DNA from: Chryseobacterium glaciei
Lineage (GTDB): Bacteria > Bacteroidota > Bacteroidia > Flavobacteriales > Weeksellaceae
Assembly (NCBI RefSeq): GCF_001648155.1
Contig: NZ_CP015199.1
Span: 682,001 to 746,000, forward strand
DNA length: 64,000 nt
Direction: 5' to 3'
A model generated the notes under the pieces. It saw nothing but the letters and a program-made list of their open reading frames with translations. It was not told where the DNA came from and ran no database searches. This document shows positions 61,769 through 64,000 of the stretch, in pieces (position 1 is the first letter of the stretch; the number at the start of each line of letters is the position of its first letter). The position numbers and the translations under genes are program-made.

Positions 61769-62623
61769 CTAAATCCTTAACCACTTTTTTTTCAAAGCTT
61801 CCCAACGTTTGTCGTTGATGATTTTCTGTTCGTCTTTAGTAATTTTCAGTTCCAATTTTTTTGATCTGCAATTTTCGTAAGACTTAATAATTTGGAAGAA
61901 AAATGGAATTGATTTGCTTTTCATTGCTTCTTTGGAAGACGCGACGTAAGCCAGAAATCTTTTTAAGCCCAGAAAATAAAAATATCTCCCGTAATAATCA
62001 GATTCTTTTACGGTATAATCTGCGCCTTTTACTTTAATTAATTTCACCTGTAATTCGGGTAAAACGACTTCTTTCCAGCCTAAATTTTCAAGCAAAATAG
62101 AATCAATATTATCCCAGCCTAATGTTTCCCTTAACCCTCCGATTTCGATGAAACATTCCTTTCGATAAGCCTTCATCGGGCCTCTTACATGATGTTTATT
62201 TGAATTCCCTTCATATATCCATTCTCCATTTTTTTCGATGTATAAAAGTCCTCCAATCAAACCATTTTTAGGGTTATTTTGAAAGGATTTCTCTATAATT
62301 TCAAGATAATTTTCAGGCAAAATAATATCTGCATCAAACTTACAAATAATGTCAAACTCATTTATATTTTGAGTTTTTAACCCATTTTTAAAAGCGTTAA
62401 CCACTTTTGAGCCCGGTTGATGTGCTGATTTTTGAAGATTTATGGTTTCAAAACGAGAATCCTGATCTGTATATTTTTTGATAATTTCAGAGGTCTGGTC
62501 CGTTGAACCATCATTAACAACCACAATTTTATAATCCTTAAAACTTTGCTGTTGTAAAGAATTTAAAGTAAATGAAAGATTATCTTCTTCGTTATGTGCA
62601 GGAATGATAATTAAAAATTTCAC
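61769..62623 (-). CDS. Family 2 glycosyltransferase
   Basis: A GT-A fold transferase with the N-terminal motif IIIPAHNEEDNLSFTLNSLQ and VVNDGSTDQT, then CKFDADIILP (the D-x-D metal motif). An acceptor region with RGPMKAYRKECFIEIGG follows. At 284 residues there is no membrane helix, so it acts at the cytoplasmic face. It adds a sugar from a nucleotide sugar to an unknown acceptor in surface-glycan synthesis. It starts directly after the stop of the methyltransferase gene (62623/62624). Confidence 0.92.
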   Translation of the reverse strand: MKFLIIIPAHNEEDNLSFTLNSLQQQSFKDYKIVVVNDGSTDQTSEIIKKYTDQDSRFETINLQKSAHQPGSKVVNAFKNGLKTQNINEFDIICKFDADIILPENYLEIIEKSFQNNPKNGLIGGLLYIEKNGEWIYEGNSNKHHVRGPMKAYRKECFIEIGGLRETLGWDNIDSILLENLGWKEVVLPELQVKLIKVKGADYTVKESDYYGRYFYFLGLKRFLAYVASSKEAMKSKSIPFFFQIIKSYENCRSKKLELKITKDEQKIINDKRWEALKKKWLRI

Positions 62624-63421
62624 CTATTTTTTTATTTTCAAATTTACTTCAAATAAAAACTCAGGTTCCTGTAAACTTTCAAAAGCTTTGGTTTTAAAAT
62701 CACCTTTAATAAAAACCGCACACATCGAATTGGCTACATGATATAAGTTTTGATGAAAATTTTTAGGTAAACCATCCAAAATCCCCTGAAAAACTTCATA
62801 TCTGACCTTTTCAGGATTAAAGGCGTAATCATGCCAAACAACCACCGTATTTTCATGTACAAGATGTTGGAAAACCTTTTCAGTATCGTTTTTTACCATT
62901 TCATAGCAATGATCTCCGTCGATGAAAATAAGGTCGTATTTTTTATTTAAGCTTCCGAAATCAAACGTTTTTGAGTTTCCTTCTAAATGAAGGATTTCAG
63001 GATTTTTTTTGGAAATAATTCCATGAAGGTCGGCATATTTTTTATCTACACCGAGTTCCAACAAGTCTTTTTCTGAAAGGTTAAAAGTTGTGCAATCATT
63101 AATCACTTTTGCAACATTCCAAACACTTTCTCCTCTCCATGTTCCGATTTCAAAATAGCTTTTCTTTCCTTTTGCTAAAGTCTTTAACAAGGCCAAATCT
63201 GTTGGAATTGAACCTCCATCCAGAAAGCATAAATCAATGGTTTCATCAAAAGATCCTCCACTCAGATCAAGAAGATTGATCTGAGGAAGGGTTTCCAAAT
63301 GAGGATATTTTTTAAGAAATTCTTTTTTCTTTACATTTCTGTCGTTAAGCACCAAGTTAAGCAAGCTTGGATCCTGAGCTATATTTTGTAATGCTTTGAC
63401 AGTTTTGTTGATCTTACTCAC
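62624..63421 (-). CDS. Class I SAM methyltransferase (Methyltransf_24-like)
   Basis: A 265-residue protein with SAM-binding motif KSYFEIGTWRGESVWNVAK and KYDLIFIDGDHCYEMVKND, then VVVWHDYAF. This is the pattern of the Methyltransf_24 / cephalosporin-hydroxylase-like group often found in glycan clusters. The substrate is probably a sugar; that is an inference from position next to a GT2 gene. It begins nine bases after the aspA stop. Confidence 0.85.
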   Translation of the reverse strand: MSKINKTVKALQNIAQDPSLLNLVLNDRNVKKKEFLKKYPHLETLPQINLLDLSGGSFDETIDLCFLDGGSIPTDLALLKTLAKGKKSYFEIGTWRGESVWNVAKVINDCTTFNLSEKDLLELGVDKKYADLHGIISKKNPEILHLEGNSKTFDFGSLNKKYDLIFIDGDHCYEMVKNDTEKVFQHLVHENTVVVWHDYAFNPEKVRYEVFQGILDGLPKNFHQNLYHVANSMCAVFIKGDFKTKAFESLQEPEFLFEVNLKIKK

Positions 63422-63430
63422 AGAAAATAT

Positions 63431-64000
63431 TTATTTATTATGAGGTTTCAGCATGTTTTTAGGATCAAGGATTTCATCCAATTTTTCTTGGGAAAGCAAT
63501 CCTTTTTCCAACACTAAATTATATACACTATTTCCTGTTTCCAACGATTCTTTTGCAATCTGTGTAGACTGTTTGTAACCGATGTATGGATTAAGAGCTG
63601 TAACAATTCCGATGCTGTGTTTAACCATATTTAAGCACACTTCTTTGTTTGCAGTGATTCCAACCACACATTTGTCACGCAATGTATCTAAAGCATTGCA
63701 AAGGAAATTAATGTTTTCCATAATTGCATGAGAAAGAACGGGCTCCATTACATTTAACTGTAACTGACCAGCTTCTGCTGCAAAAGTCACCGTTAAATCA
63801 TTTCCAATTACCTTATAACAAACCTGATTAACCACTTCCGGAATTACAGGATTCACTTTCCCTGGCATAATTGAAGATCCCGGCTGCATTGGAGGTAAAT
63901 TAATTTCGAACAATCCGGCTCTGGGCCCGGAAGAAAGCAATCTCAAATCATTACAAATCTTTGATAATTTCACGGCAAGACGCTTCATTGCTGAAGAATA
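63431..64000 (-). CDS. aspA: Aspartate ammonia-lyase (5' part missing)
   Basis: The C-terminal 189 residues of a fumarase/aspartase superfamily enzyme; the gene reads off the right edge. The superfamily signature is [15 protein letters not shown], followed by [11 protein letters not shown] and [15 protein letters not shown], which favours aspartase over fumarase. Aspartase converts aspartate to fumarate and ammonia. The end [12 protein letters not shown] is normal. It sits nine bases before the methyltransferase gene on the same strand. Confidence 0.9.
   Translation of the reverse strand, partial: YSSAMKRLAVKLSKICNDLRLLSSGPRAGLFEINLPPMQPGSSIMPGKVNPVIPEVVNQVCYKVIGNDLTVTFAAEAGQLQLNVMEPVLSHAIMENINFLCNALDTLRDKCVVGITANKEVCLNMVKHSIGIVTALNPYIGYKQSTQIAKESLETGNSVYNLVLEKGLLSQEKLDEILDPKNMLKPHNK

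Overview
The window is a piece of a low-GC (roughly one third G+C) chromosome from the Bacteroidota, most like a Chryseobacterium or related Weeksellaceae flavobacterium. The evidence is the TAnnTTTG -7 promoter boxes, the near absence of strong Shine-Dalgarno sites, a type IX secretion C-terminal domain, families such as GSCFA, DUF5683, DUF6438, WbqC and haem-binding/P460 cytochromes, and the gene order parA-parB-DUF5683-dapB-lepB-WbqC. I ran no database search; family names come from recognising motifs.

Layout. 1-10 kb: a truncated ECF sigma factor, tyrS, a lipoprotein, an esterase, an aspartic protease with a PDZ domain, an L,D-transpeptidase lipoprotein, a di-haem/P460 cytochrome with a haem-less partner, a membrane-anchored LytTR regulator and a DinB protein. 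10.3-15.3 kb: a small biosynthetic unit of a phosphopantetheinyl transferase and an adenylation-carrier-reductase enzyme. It lies between three tandem tRNA-Asp genes and a 13-base copy of the tRNA 3' end, which suggests a small island. 15.4-21.1 kb: trxA, then a compact operon with UbiA-type, DprE1-like, DprE2-like and HAD enzymes (a polyprenyl-phosphate pentose pathway), a PrcB-like lipoprotein and a cysteine desulfurase. 21-31 kb: OmpA and lipocalin lipoproteins, a subtilase, WbqC, lepB, dapB, DUF5683, parB, parA and tonB.

31.4-36.2 kb is the most unusual part. Three co-oriented genes encode two large proteins of no family I can name, which share a weakly conserved domain, and a peptidoglycan-binding N-acetylmuramidase. 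None has a signal peptide. All three carry the same octamer AAAAACTA at exactly the same distance from the start codon. This is the best candidate here for an undescribed system, possibly cargo or lysis proteins delivered by a non-Sec route.

36.5-64 kb is mostly housekeeping: purA, a possible HEPN protein, a lipase, an ABC-F protein, hpt, adk, obg, a T9SS cargo with a YadA-head-like partner, two DEAD-box helicases, tatD, DUF4269, GSCFA, a polyprenyl synthetase and a Pit/DUF47 phosphate module. It ends in a surface-glycan group (FkbM methyltransferase, flippase, two glycosyltransferases, another methyltransferase) and a truncated aspA.

The intergenic spaces hold several families of dispersed palindromic repeats, most with two copies in the window.
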